From Trifolium pratense (taxonomy: Eukaryota > Streptophyta > Magnoliopsida > Fabales > Fabaceae): a stretch of DNA of 64,000 bases. Below the pieces are notes generated by a model. That model searched no databases and was not told where the DNA came from. It worked only from the letters and a program-made list of their open reading frames with translations. Below, piece after piece: positions 1-12,549 of this stretch. The DNA lies in NCBI RefSeq assembly GCF_020283565.1, contig NC_060063.1, positions 33,628,635 to 33,692,634 on the forward strand, read 5' to 3'. How positions within the stretch are numbered: position 1 is the stretch's first letter; each line of letters starts with the position of its first letter. Made by a program: the position numbers and the translations under genes.

Positions 1-369
1 TGAGATTTCCGGAATAATGGATTTAGATATATTTTGAAAATGGTGGGGGGTTGTTGGATATTTTCGAAAATATATTTGAAAGGTTACAATGGTTAATTTG
101 AAATTCAAATTTACATTTTCGAAATCCTTTCAAAGGTTGTGTCCCTTCATCATTTGGCATAAGTTTCTCTATAAATAGAGACACTTAGGAGGCATAAAAC
201 ATACAACATAAATTATGTTTCCATGAGTCAGTCTAAAAAATAATTCTAAATATTTCTTCGTTTCTCTAGTGCGCGAGAGGAATTGTAAGGAACTTTATTC
301 TGTAAAATATCATTGATCGATATGCTTGATATGTGTATGCAATCCATGTCAAGGTTTCCAAAGTATCCT
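1..369 (+). repeat. Probable LTR remnant split by element A
   Basis: This stretch has no open reading frame of note. It carries a TATA-like block (CTATAAATAG near 171-180) followed by a leader-like sequence, which looks like the U3/R part of an LTR. Element A begins at 370 and the sequence appears to resume at 10315. No partner LTR or terminal repeat of this older element is visible in the window, so the family cannot be named. Confidence 0.35.
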
Positions 370-1376
370 TGTTGGATATTTGAATTGGCTTAATTTTGCT
401 AAAACAAATATACTAACAAGATGTTGGAAAACATGTTACAACATCATATTTATTCAAGGAAATCTCGCGCATTTATGAGAGCATCTGCTATTTATGGAAA
501 TCCACTTAAAGAGCACGCTTAATGGAGATTTGATCTGATCAGAAATTTTAAGGATAAGATAAGACTTAATGATACAACGGTATGATCACTTATCCTAGAA
601 AGTCCCTTAAACACTTTTGGAAAGTTTCTATTCATTCTTGATGAAAATCAAAAGAGAATCAGATCATCTTTTATGAGCTACAAGGAGCGTCCTATTCTTT
701 CTGAAGTTAGAAGAGCGTGCTACTATACTATATATACGAAGACAAAGCTCAAGGCTATGTATCTCATTTTGAAAAAGTATTAGTTACACACATTGAGTCT
801 TTGTTGAGTCTTTTATTGTTTGATTGTAATTCTTGCTTGTGGATTCTATAACACGAGTTAAGAAGTAAGTTTATTATTTTAAGGTGACTCCTAAGCTTTG
901 AAGTACGGAGTTTACCGTGTGTGATTCACTTGAAGCTTTTAAGCAAAAGTGAAGTGTTGTCTTGGCAAGTTGTCGCCACATCATTCCTAACATTGTTTAA
1001 ACAACACAGGTTGTGTTGTGTGAGTGGAAGTGAGATGGGATCTCATGTCTAGGAGTTCCTAGGCAGAAGTTGCATGAGTAGTGTCGAGGTTATAAGGCGT
1101 AAACTAGGGGTTTGCTGGAGGTCTTAGTTTAAGGCGTAAATCCTAAGGTTTGCTGGAGGTCTTAGTAACTAGAGCTATTAGTGGATTTCCTTCCTGGATT
1201 GGTATCCCCCAGAGTAGGCAGTTGGCTGAACTGGGTTAACAATTACTTGTGTCATTTATTTATTTTCTGTCAGTTTTTATATGTTATAAGATGTGCCAAC
1301 AATAGAAACAACATTATTCATAAAGTAGTTGTTGGGACATCTTCGGTAACATCATTCTAGTGATACCAGAATTTCA
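370..1376 (+). repeat. 5' LTR of element A
   Basis: This is a direct repeat of 9308-10314. It has a probable TATA box, TATATATA, near 729-736, so transcription should start about 30 bases later. By-eye differences from the 3' LTR lie near 542, 682, 1131 and 1198. The short ORFs inside are not counted as genes. Confidence 0.95.
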
Positions 1377-1378
1377 AT

Positions 1379-1390
1379 TGGCATCAGAGC
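1379..1390 (+). other. Primer binding site of element A
   Basis: TGGCATCAGAGC lies two bases after the LTR end. It matches the 3' end of plant initiator tRNA-Met (usual form TGGTATCAGAGC) with one mismatch. Confidence 0.85.
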
Positions 1391-1445
1391 AGGCACTCTG
1401 TTCTGTTATTTTGGGTGAGCTCCAGGGAGAGTACTTTCTGGTACA

Positions 1446-4400
1446 ATGGATAAAGAAGGAGGGTCAGTGTCTAAACCTCCTTTACTGACAGGTCCTGAGA
1501 ACTATGATTATTGGAAATCTCGTATGGAGGCTTTCATAAAATCAATTGACAGCAGGACATGGAAGGCTGTGTTACGTGGATGGGAACCACCAATGGTTCT
1601 TGACAAAGATGGCAATAAAACTGATGTTAAGAAGCCACATGATGAATGGACTAAAGATGAGGATGATCTGGCACTTGGCAACTCCAAAGCCTTGTATGCA
1701 ATTTTCAATGGTGTGGATGCTAACATGTTCAGGCTTGTCAAAAGATGTATTACTGCTAAGCATGCCTGGGAGATTCTGAGAAAAGCTCATGAAGGAACAT
1801 CGAAAGTGAAGCTATCTAAGCTTCAGATGCTCAAAACAAATTTTCAGAATCTCAGAATGAAGGAGGAAGAAACCATTCATGACTTTCATATGAATGTGCT
1901 TGACTTTGCAAATTCGTTTGATGCACTTGGAAAACCTATCTCTGATGAGGAGCTAGTTGGAAAAATTCTCAGATCTCTGCCTAAAAGATTTGATATGAAG
2001 GTGACAGCTATTGAGGAGGCTCATGATCTTTCAAGTCTAAATTTGGATGAACTCATAGGATCACTTCAGACCTATGAAATTGGCCTAAACAGGAGGAATG
2101 AAAAGAAAGATAAGAATCTAGCCTTTGCTTCAAAGAGTGTTGCTGATGACTTACAAATTGAATCTGAAGGAGAAGAAAGCTTAGCTGAGTCTATGGCTAT
2201 GCTTGGGAGACAGTTCAACAAGTTGATGAAGAAAGTGGACCAAAGGCCTAAGTCAAATGGTCGATTCAACAACAACAAACAGTCCAGCTTTCAGAAAAAG
2301 ACAAATGAAGATGAAAGAGGAGTAAGATGCCATGAATGTGAAGGTTTTGGCCATATCAGAAAAGAATGTCCAACCTTTCTAAAAAGGCAAAAGAAAAGCC
2401 TTGTGGTTTCATGGTCTGATACAGATTCAGAGGAGGAAGAGTCTGCTAAGTTTGTTAATGCATTAACAGGAGTTTGTGTATCTGACTCAGAATCATGTAA
2501 TGATGAGGTAACTTATGAAGAACTAGCTGCTACTTACAAAGATCTTCATAATAGAAGCATAGAAGTTTGCAAAGCATTGGAGAAACAGAAGAAAATCAAT
2601 GGCAAACTGCAAACTGAAAGAAATGAGTTACTCACAAACATTGATAATCTCAACATTAAGGTTGAATATCAGAGTAGTCAAATTCATCAGTTGGAGATTG
2701 AAAAATCCAAACTTCTAAGTAAGATTGCTGAACAAAGAGAAGAAGTCACCAAGCTAAATGCTGACTTGGATCAAGTCACAAAAGTGGCTAAAATGATGAC
2801 CAAAGGTACTGATGCCTTTGAGGAAATGTTACAAAGAGAAAACTACGGGAAACCTAAGCCCATTGGTTTTGAACATGAAAGAGTAAAGCAGCAGATGAAG
2901 TTCAACAATGCCACTATACATACTCCAATCAACAACACGTTTGTGTCAGGAGGATTGTCGCAACATCTGATGGAACATCCTGTGCCCAGGTTCTATAACT
3001 GGACATGTCATCATTGTGGAAGGAAAGGACATATTAGGCCTTTCTGCTATAGGTTGTACGGATATCCAAGGAGAGTTCATCAAGAACTCTATACTCCTGT
3101 CTTTCCTAATGTTACAACAAGACAGGAATGGAGAGAAAAGAAGAAGATCACAGGTCTGATAGCTCATACATCCTTGAGAGCTTCGTCAAGAGAAACCTGG
3201 TACTTTGATAGTGGCTGTTCTAGACACATGACAGGTGTTGAACACTATCTTGAAGACTTGAAGTCATATGCTACCAGCTTTGTGACCTTTGAAGATGGAG
3301 CCAAAGGAGAGATCAAGGGAGTTGGTAAACTTGCAAACCATGGCCTACCAAAGCTAGATAATGTGCTGCTTGTAAAAGGGCTTAAAGCAAATCTAATCAG
3401 CATAAGCCAACTTTGTGATCAAGGCATGAAAGTTAACTTCACAAAAACTGAATGTCTAGTTACAAACGAGCAAGGAGAGCTGTTGATGAAAGGAGTAAGG
3501 TCAAGAGACAACTGTTATCTTTGGATACCTAAAGAAGAAGATTTATCCACATGTCTTATTAGCAAAGAAGATGAGGTAAAGTTGTGGCACCAAAAACTTG
3601 GTCACCTGCACCTCAAGGGCATGAAAAAGGCAATAGCTAAAGAGGCAATCAGAGGTCTTCCAAAACTCAGAATTGAGGAAGGAAGTATATGTGGAGAATG
3701 TCAAATAGGGAAGCAGACAAAGATGTCGCATCCAAAGTTGCAACATCTTACCACAACAAGGGTACTAGAATTGCTGCACATAGACCTGATGGGGCCAATG
3801 CAAGTAGAGAGCCTTGGAGGAAAAAGGTACGCGTTCGTCATGGTAGATGACTTTTCAAGGTTCACATGGATTGAATTTCTAAAAGACAAATCTGAAAGTT
3901 TTGATGCATTCAAAGAACTTTGTCTTCAACTCCAAAGAGAAAAGAACTCTGCTATTGTAAGGATACAAAGTGATCATGGTAAAGAGTTTGAGAATGCAAG
4001 CTTTCTTGAATTCTGCATCTCTGAAGGAATCAAGCATGAATTCTCAGCTCCAATCACACCTCAACAAAATGGTGTTGTTGAGAGGAAGAACAGGACAATA
4101 CAAGAGTCAGCCAGAGTGATGTTGCATGCAAAACATCTTCCATATCAATTCTGGGCTGAGGCTATGCATACTGCTTGTTATATTCACAATCGTGTCACAC
4201 TCAGAACTGGAACTTCTACTACACTATATGAACTGTGGAAAGGCAGAAAACCAACTGTCAAACACTTTCATGTGTTTGGAAGTAAGTGCTATATCCTATC
4301 TGATAGAGAGCACAGAAGAAAAATGGATCCTAAAAGTGAAGAAGGATTGTTTCTTGGATATTCAACAAACAGCAGGGCCTATAGAGTTTACAACCAGAGA

Positions 4401-6233
4401 ACCAAGGTAATAGTAGAATCTATCAATGTTGTGATAGATGATTTGACATCTGCTAAAACATCTGACACTGAAGATGATGTTGCAACAACTTTGCCAACAT
4501 CTGAAGAAGCTGTAGCAGAAAAGGAATCAGATTCAGATGATGAATCAACCATTCCTACACCTCGTCCTGTGAGCAAAGTTCCTTCAATAAGAATACAGAA
4601 GAACCATCCCAAGGATCTCATCATAGGAAATCCTAACCAGGGAATTGCTACAAGAAGGACAAATGAAGTGGTTACTAATTCATGTTTTGTCTCATAAGTT
4701 GAGCCTAAAAATGTAAAAGAGGCTCTCACTGATGAGTTTTGGATAGAAGCCATGCAAGATGAATTAACTCAGTTTAGAAGAAGTGATGTATGGGATCTTG
4801 TTCCTAGACCCAATGGTGTTAATGTCATAGGCACAAAATGGGTGTTTAAGAACAAGTCAGATGAAAATGGTATTGTAACAAGAAACAAGGCAAGGTTAGT
4901 GGCTCAAGGGTACACTCAGGTTGAAGGACTTGACTTTGATGAAACATTTGCGCCAGTTGCAAGACTGGAATCTATTAGGCTACTTCTTGGTATAGCATGT
5001 ATCTTTAAATTTAAGCTGTACCAAATGGATGTCAAGAGTGCCTTTCTAAATGGGTACTTACATGAAGAAGTTTATGTGGAGCAGCCAAAAGGTTTTGTAG
5101 ATCCTACCAATCTTGATCATGTGTACAAGCTAAAGAAAGCTCTTTATGGACTGAAACAGGCTCCAAGGGCTTGGTATGAGAGGCTGACAAATTTTCTTGT
5201 TAGTCAAGGATACAGAAAAGGAGGCCATGACAAAACCTTGTTTGTTAAAGAACAGGAAGAGAAGCTGATGATTGCCCAAATTTATGTTGATGACATAGTA
5301 TTTGGAGGTATGTCTGAAAAGATGGTGCAACATTTTGTACAACAGATGCAATCAGAGTTTGAAATGAGTTTGGTAGGCGAGCTAACATTCTTCCTTGGTC
5401 TGCAAGTCAAACAAATTGAAGACACCATATTTGTTTCTCAAAGCAAGTATGCGAAGAATATGATCAAGAAGTTTGGAATGGACACTGCAGCACACAAGAG
5501 AACTCCAGCTGCTACTCATCTGAAGCTAACCAAAGATGAGAATGGCATTGATGTTGACCAAAGCCTATACAGGAGCATGATTGGCAGTCTCTTGTATCTT
5601 ACAGCTAGTAGACCAGACATCACCTTTGCTGTTGGTGTTTGTGCAAGATATCAAGCCAAGCCAAAGATGAGCCATCTGGTACAAGTCAAAAGGATTCTGA
5701 AGTATATAAAGGGCACCAGTGATTATGGGATTCTGTACTCCCAGACAAAGAACTCAACTTTGGTAGGGTATTGTGATGCAGATTGGGCTGGAAGTGCTGA
5801 TGATAAAAAGAGCACTTCAGGAGGTTGTTTCTTTTTGGGTGATAATTTAATCTCATGGTTCAGCAAGAAGCAGAATTGTGTGTCTCTATCTACTGCAGAG
5901 GCTGAATACATAGCTGCAAGAAGCAGTTGTTCCCAGCTGATGTGGATGAAACAGATGCTGAAAGAATATAATGTCAACCAAGATGTCATGACATTATATT
6001 GTGACAACTTGAGTGCAATCAATATATAAAAAAATCCAGTTCAACACTCAAGAACCAAGCATATAGACATCAGGCATCATTTCATTAGAGACCTTGTGGA
6101 AGAAAATTGCGTGGAACTTAAGCATATTGGTACAAGTGAACAGCTAGCTGACATTTTTACAAAGGCACTTGACGCAAATCAGTTTGAGTTTTTAAGGGGC
6201 AAATTAGGAATTTGCCTGCATGAAGAAGCATAG
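1446..6233 (+). pseudogene. Element A gag-pol polyprotein, two nonsense codons
   Basis: Copia polyprotein of 1596 codons, starting at the ATG 55 bases after the primer site. In order it shows a UBN2-type gag, a CCHC zinc knuckle (from about residue 295), a coiled-coil stretch, a second CCHC knuckle (about 521), and the protease motif DSG (D588). A gag-pre-integrase zinc region follows, then integrase D780, D843 and E879, reverse transcriptase YVDD (about 1280), and RNase H with the STAEAEY motif. Translation is broken by TAA at 4695-4697, between integrase and reverse transcriptase, and by TAA at 6027-6029 in RNase H. The sister element C has sense codons at both places. The final stop is TAG at 6231-6233, and the frame stays open after it. 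Apart from the stops it looks freshly copied. Confidence 0.93.
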
Positions 6234-6239
6234 CAGTTA
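6231..6239 (+). promoter_or_regulatory. Predicted stop-codon readthrough signal, element A
   Basis: The pol stop reads TAG CAG TTA and so fits the UAG-CAR-YYA context known from tobamovirus-type readthrough and reported for soybean SIRE1. The downstream ORF is in the same frame and open from 6234. Element C has the same nine bases at the equivalent place (22417-22425). Confidence 0.75.
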
Positions 6240-6458
6240 CTGCAGTTATGGCGTGCAAAAGGAAACCGTTTTCTCTCCCATCAATCAATGCACGCTAATT
6301 TAGGGAAATCATTACAAACTTCCCTTAAATATGTCATCACACGCATTCAATTACTTTTCTTCCAAAATCTAGTTTTTGTCCGTAAACCCTATTCTTCCAC
6401 TTCCAACTTCAACTTTCATCCATTCAACTTCCTAAACCTCAAAAATCATCATCCAAAC

Positions 6459-8666
6459 ATGTCTGAATCTTCACAAACTACAAAGTCCGGTCGTTCTACT
6501 CGATCAAAAGAGAAGATCGAATCCTCGAAGATCATCAAGGACGCCGTCCCTGTTACTATCATTCAGCCCAGCAATCTCAGACCTGTCACTGCTGCTGAGA
6601 AGAAGGAAAAGAAGAAAACTGCTGAGAAAAAGAAAGAAATTATCAAAGTAAGTGATGCTATCTCTCCCTCTGGTAACAAATCTAGTAAAGGATCTTCTAA
6701 GAGGAGTAGAAGGGATTATAAATCTAAGTTCTCGCTGTCTATGTCTGATTTGGTCTTTGAATCAAATGTTAACACATCTGAGAAAGCAACTGAAGTAAAA
6801 TCTCAAAACCCTAAAACTGTGTCTGAAGTTGTTGAAACAATCGTTCCAAACCCTAGTCAAGAAAAATTGGGATCTGATGCTGAAAAGAGAGATCTTAATG
6901 CTATGCCTGTTGAAACTGAGATGGAAGACACCCCTACAGAGGTTGAGCCTGATATTGCTGATAAATCACCAACTATTGCTGAGATGGTGGCTGAAAAATC
7001 AACCCAAGTGGTAACTGAAAAAGACGTCATGCAAGATGTTGAGACATCCTTGAATGAGAATGAAGAAGTTGAAACTGTTGAGGAGGAACCTGTGAAGGAA
7101 GTTGCTACTGAAAAAGATGTTGAAACAACTGACACAACATCTGAGTCCTCAGAAGAAGAAACTGGAACTGCTAATGAGGGTACTTCTGATGATGGAAGGG
7201 ACACTCAGTCTGAAGAAAGCAACTAGTCCATCCCCACAGATGAGCAAGATGTTGAAGCTGACAAGCCTGTAGAAGCTGAGAAGGAAAAAGAAAAGGATGT
7301 AGTAGATGTTGATGATTATGAAACCACCAAGACTGCTGAAAGACCTAGTGGTGGTATAACAAAGAGGTTGAGAAGCTGTACAGGGAAGGCTATGGCCACT
7401 GCAAGCAAGGCTCCTGCACCAAGGGTAAAAACAAAAGGTGTTGGACCAGTCAAAGGCTGGAGCAAAGTTCTCTCTCCTCCCAACATGAAGAAGGAGACCC
7501 TGAAAAGGAAGAAGGAGTCATCTAGTGACTCAGACTATGATGCTGCTGAAGATGTGACCATAATCTCATCTCCCAACCCTAAGAAGTCTACTGCAAAGAA
7601 GGCTCCTCAAGGTGTTGAAGAAGCCCCCTGTGACAACATTTCTTTCCATCGTGCTGCCTTTGCACTAAGATGGGATTACATCTACCAGAGGAGATTAGCT
7701 GTTGAAAGGGAATTGACCAAAGATGCTCTGAAATGTCAAGACATCTTTGACTACATCAAGGAAGCTGGTCTGATGAAGACAGTCTGTGACTTCAGTCCCT
7801 GCTATGAGCTGCTGGTGAAAGAATTTCTTGTGACCATCCCTGAGGAATGTGATAACCCACTGAGCAAGGACTACCACAACGTTTTTGTCAGAGGTAAATG
7901 TATCAATTTTTCTCCTGTTGTCATAAATAATTACTTAGGTAGGTCTGTAGAACCTAAGGCTGAATTAGAGGTTGCAAATGATGTTGTGAGTGCTGAAATA
8001 ACTGCTGGTAAGGTTAAGGTCTGGCCCAAAAAGAAGCTGATACCCACTAGTAAGTTGAATGTCAAGTATGCCATCCTCAATAGGATAGGATCAACCAATT
8101 GGGTACCAACTAAGCATGCAACCAATGTTGCCACCAATCTGGGTAGATTTATATATACTGTAGGAACCAAGGTTGACTATGACTATGGGACCTTTATTTT
8201 TGATCAAACCATTAAGCATATTAGATCAACCGCTGTGAAGATGCCAATAGCATTTCCATCTTTGCTATGTGGAATTATCTTGGCCCAATATCCAGACATC
8301 AAGGTTGTGACTGACACACCTAAGAAGAGGGAATCTGGTTTTACTTTCCATCACAAGCTTTTTGGTAATCACAATGTTACTGATCATGTTGGAACATCTG
8401 CTGCTGGAGCTGGTGTTATGACCAAAAGGGAGATTATTGCTGGTTTGAAGGTTCAATGTCAGGACATTGATAAACAGCAGGCTGAGCTTGAGGAAAGAAA
8501 GAAAGTGTTCATGAAGATGATTGAAGGCTTGGAAGCTGATGAGGTACCTGTCAAAGCTAGTGCAAATGTGGCTGCTACAGGTGATCAAAATAATGCAGAT
8601 GAGGATGAAGGCTATGATACTGCTACAGATGAGGATGAAGACTCTGATAGCAGTGATGATGAATGA
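6459..8666 (+). pseudogene. Element A envelope-like / plant transposon protein ORF, one nonsense codon
   Basis: This is the extra SIRE-type ORF. The chosen ATG begins MSESSQTTK, matching the MSQQSD start in element C. The same frame is open upstream to the pol TAG at 6231, so the protein could also be made as a readthrough extension of about 75 residues plus the body. The N-terminal half is Lys/Ser/Glu-rich and low in complexity. The C-terminal half (from about 7630) holds the conserved globular domain of 'putative plant transposon protein' entries, with blocks such as CDNISFH, RGKCINFSP and YAILNRIGS. The tail is acidic (DEDEDSDSSDDE). TAG at 7224-7226 interrupts the low-complexity part, so only the 3' part (ATG 7368) could be read intact. 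The role is unproven; 'envelope-like' is a historical label. Confidence 0.85.
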
Positions 8667-9307
8667 TTTTGTAATCCTTTTAATGTTTTACTGTACTTTG
8701 TTATTTGGTTTGTGGGTTTTGTGCCCTGGATTTTAGCACCTTCTGAGTGCATGGTCTGTATTGTGTTTAATTCTGCACTTTGGATACTATACTTTCCTGT
8801 TTTGGCACATTTTGTGGCTAAAAAGGGGGAGTAGCATTTTGATTTGTTTGTTTCTGCTACATGTTGTTATGTCTTTTGTTATGACATGTTTTAAGTAGCA
8901 GTAAGCAAGTATTCAGGGGGAGTAAATTTCTTTTTTTACCCTGAGATGATGCACAAGCTGATAAAGTCAGGGGGAGTTTGCTGCTGAATGGATGCTGCCC
9001 TGGTTGGACGAACATGTGCTAGAAGATGTGCTCCCATATGTCACAACACCTTTGATGACATATGACATATGATATGATTAATCATTTGCTCTGATACCAC
9101 GTTTTATTTTGCTCGAGGCTATTTGATGATAACTCCGCTGCTGCTGCCTCTGATGCATATATTTTGCACCTATGTGAAATTTTGTTTAAATGATGCTCTA
9201 ACATTCCTTCTTTTGTGTGATCATGATGATTTGTAGGATTGCGCTTTTTATATCTCTCAAAGGTAATGGCCTGAAATTGTTTTAGCCAAAAATTGCCAAG
9301 GGGAGAT
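8667..9307 (+). other. Element A 3' noncoding region with repeated PPT-like motifs
   Basis: No gene is present. Three GGGGGAGT-type polypurine motifs occur at about 8820-8832, 8914-8923 and 8969-8977, before the functional tract AAGGGGAGAT at 9298-9307 directly against the 3' LTR. Confidence 0.75.
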
Positions 9308-10314
9308 TGTTGGATATTTGAATTGGCTTAATTTTGCTAAAACAAATATACTAACAAGATGTTGGAAAACATGTTACAACATCATATTTATTCAAGGAAA
9401 TCTCGCGCATTTATGAGAGCATCTGCTATTTATGGAAATCCACTTAAAGAGCACGCTTAATGGAGATTTGATCTGATCAGGAATTTTAAGGATAAGATAA
9501 GACTTAATGATACAACGGTATGATCACTTATCCTAGAAAGTCCCTTAAACACTTTTGGAAAGTTTCTATTCATTCTTGATGAAAATCAAAAGAGAATCAG
9601 ATCATCTTTTATGAGCTACATGGAGCGTCCTATTCTTTCTGAAGTTAGAAGAGCGTGCTACTATACTATATATACGAAGACAAAGCTCAAGGCTATGTAT
9701 CTCATTTTGAAAAAGTATTAGTTACACACATTGAGTCTTTGTTGAGTCTTTTATTGTTTGATTGTAATTCTTGCTTGTGGATTCTATAACACGAGTTAAG
9801 AAGTAAGTTTATTATTTTAAGGTGACTCCTAAGCTTTGAAGTACGGAGTTTACCGTGTGTGATTCACTTGAAGCTTTTAAGCAAAAGTGAAGTGTTGTCT
9901 TGGCAAGTTGTCGCCACATCATTCCTAACATTGTTTAAACAACACAGGTTGTGTTGTGTGAGTGGAAGTGAGATGGGATCTCATGTCTAGGAGTTCCTAG
10001 GCAGAAGTTGCATGAGTAGTGTCGAGGTTATAAGGCGTAAACTAGGGGTTTGCTGGAGGTCTTAGTTTGAGGCGTAAATCCTAAGGTTTGCTGGAGGTCT
10101 TAGTAACTAGAGCTATTAGTGGATTTCCTTCCTGGGTTGGTATCCCCCAGAGTAGGCAGTTGGCTGAACTGGGTTAACAATTACTTGTGTCATTTATTTA
10201 TTTTCTGTCAGTTTTTATATGTTATAAGATGTGCCAACAATAGAAACAACATTATTCATAAAGTAGTTGTTGGGACATCTTCGGTAACATCATTCTAGTG
10301 ATACCAGAATTTCA
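9308..10314 (+). repeat. 3' LTR of element A
   Basis: This is a direct repeat of 370-1376 with the same length. It directly follows the polypurine tract and ends TTTCA before the duplicated target ATCTT. Confidence 0.95.
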
Positions 10315-10848
10315 ATCTTGAAGGGGATTCGCCGGTTAACCCTTTTGCATCCAGTTTATGGTGAGGGTGAATCCAACCTAAAGTTTAGTGTGTTCACACA
10401 CGCTTTGGAATTTATGTGCAATGTTCATCATGTTCTTCATCATCATCTTCTTCGAGTATTTGCAGCAGACCCCGACAAATGTTCTAACAAGGTTTGCTGG
10501 AATCCTTATGATGCACGCAAAGAGGTCCATTAGCTTAGGTGGAGGCCGAAGATGGATGCACATTTTTTTGATAGGATAATGAACCGATACGAGTTGTATG
10601 TTCGGAGCATTCTTCTTCACCTCGCTAAATCATAATTTGACATCTCCATAATCGATTGGACTAGTCTTTTGGAATGAGTTATCCTAATGTGTGTAAGTCC
10701 TAACAAAAGATACTTTCATCGAGAGTTGAGCCATGAAAAGGGCTCTATATGTTGGATTAAGGTTCCACTGAATATTGATAGGTAAGTGTTAAAGCCGATG
10801 AAATGGAAATGGCTACCACCATTGGGTCAATGCTGAAAGAGTGGAAGC
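10315..10848. other. Old intergenic sequence between elements A and B
   Basis: This is probably the continuation of the remnant at 1-369. No convincing gene is present. The last 58 bases (about 10791-10848) resemble 41807-41865 on the far side of element B, so B landed in an imperfect tandem repeat of about 53 bp. GAAGC at 10844-10848 is B's target duplication. Confidence 0.6.
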
Positions 10849-11945
10849 TGAAGGTGTGAAAACACAAGAAAGGGGGGGGGGGGTTGAATTGTGTTTTAGT
10901 CAAGTTTAAAACTTTTTCAAGTTCTTAACTTAACTACAACAGCAGCGGATAAATAACACAATAAAACAAGTTAAGAGAGAGAGAGAGATCACACAAGCAA
11001 TTTATACTGGTTCCTCTCACAAAACGAGAGTAGTCCAGTCCCCTTGCACTTCCAAGGGATTTCACTATAATCACACAAGATTACAACTGCTCAAGCACAC
11101 AAGCAAGAGACTTCTCAACAATGCTCAAGCACACAAGCTTAAGACTTCACACTTAAGCACACAAGCTTAAGTTATCTCAAGTACTCGATATAGTAAAGTA
11201 ATGGAAAGTATACAATAGCTCTTAGACAGAACCTAGAAGAACAAATACTAAATATTTGAACTAAAAGTGCAACAACACAGTTCAGAGGTTCAGAGCTTTG
11301 TATGAGGAATTCAGAGTTTGTTCGTGCGTGATAGTAATCCTTGATTTGATTCTTATTTTATTACAACTGATTCCTTTAGTATATATACGACTAGAAAAGA
11401 GTCGTTGCAAAGATGACCGTTGAAGTAGATAACCTTTTGTCTTCAAGCAGCCTGTCTTGATGCAGTTTGGTTGTATCCAAAACTAAGTAAGAGTTTCAGG
11501 TACTTTGACTACTGCAGAGAAGACTTTCCTTATTCAGCTAACACCACTGATGACCCACGTTCTCAAAAGAGGACAGACAGAAAGAGATTAGCTGTTCTGA
11601 TCAGGCTTGAAAGGTCCTTTTCTTCATTGGTAGAAGAGTTGACTTGCAAAAGAGAATCTTTACAAACTTCAAGAAGATCATCAGAGTTTGATGAAGCTAA
11701 GACTTTAAGAGGTTCTGAAGACTTCATCGTCTGAAGTCTACAACTTCTGAGTCTCACGATCTTCTGAGCGCTTACGAACATCTGAAGTCCTTATCTTCTG
11801 ATCATTGATCAGAGCTTAATTGAATCTAAGTCCTGCACACTTAAATTAAATTTTTAGTCCTTCCAATTGTTTATTAATACTTTGTTATCATCAAAACCTT
11901 AATAGATTTAGGGGCAAACATTTTTAAATCAATTTTGTTCCAACA
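10849..11945 (-). repeat. 3' LTR of element B
   Basis: This is a direct repeat of 40715-41806. It holds a run of 12 G near 10872, a GA-rich microsatellite near 10977 and a TATATATA box (minus strand) near 11381-11389. The plus-strand ORF of 87 codons inside it recurs in the other LTR and is not considered a gene. Confidence 0.95.
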
Positions 11946-12549
11946 ATCTCCCCCTTTTTGATGATGACAAACATAAGTATTAATTGACAATTGTTGTTAA
12001 ATTAACTTATCATGTTTCTCTTAGGTTTGTGAGGTTTGCAAGCTCCCCCTAAGATTGATACTCCTTAAAGCCTAAGCTTTAAGTTTTATCCATGATATTT
12101 TAATTTAGTATAAGATTAAGATAATTTGGAATGAAATAAATTTTCATATCTTTCTTCAGAGTGAGAGGTTTGCAAGCTCTCCCCCTAAGTCTCATAAGGC
12201 TAAGTTAAAATTGCACTCTTAACTTATCCTTACTTATGAAATTTATTTCAGTTTCAACTAACTTAGTCTCCACATTGAAATACGTAAAACAACTTAAAAG
12301 TAACAACTTTTAACTTAATGGATAAAAGCGTAAGCTTAATAGATAAAAACGAGAGCGTGGTTTCAGCTTTGAAACTTATCACTTATCAATTAATGCGTAA
12401 CTACTCCCCCTTTTGTCATTATCAAAAAGTAAAAAAAAATTTAGATAACCAAGACAGTCAAAGAAGAAGAGTGGTTGTTACAAAGGTGAATTTATTTCAA
12501 AAACAAAAAACAACGCGCTAAAAAGTTTATAAAAGGTGAACGAGTTAAC
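11946..12549 (-). other. Element B polypurine tract and 3' noncoding region
   Basis: The functional tract (plus strand ATCTCCCCCTTTTTG, 11946-11960) abuts the 3' LTR. Further CTCCCCCT motifs lie at about 12041-12050, 12177-12186 and 12403-12415. A block containing GTTTGCAAGCTC and a C-run is present twice (about 12034 and 12168). No gene is seen on the element's own strand. Confidence 0.7.

Larger units (their letters stand above)
370..10314 (+). mobile_element. Element A: Ty1/copia LTR retrotransposon, SIRE/Maximus type
   Basis: Two direct LTRs of 1007 bp each begin TGTTGG and end TTTCA. They differ at about four positions by eye. The target-site duplication is ATCCT (365-369) against ATCTT (10315-10319), one mismatch. 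The order is LTR, initiator-Met tRNA primer site, gag-pol, a second long ORF, polypurine tract, LTR. Integrase preceding reverse transcriptase places it in Ty1/copia, and the extra 3' ORF places it in the SIRE/Maximus group. Three nonsense codons make this copy non-autonomous. The low LTR divergence suggests insertion within the last few hundred thousand years under commonly used plant rates (inference). Confidence 0.95.

Noticed and set aside
10872..10883. G-quadruplex or functional G run in the B LTR
   Set aside because: The run is 12 G in one LTR and 8 in the other, which looks like ordinary homopolymer slippage or assembly noise.
11471..11734. 87-codon plus-strand ORF in the B LTR, repeated at 41332-41595
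   Set aside because: It is antisense within an LTR and duplicated with it; no domain is recognised.
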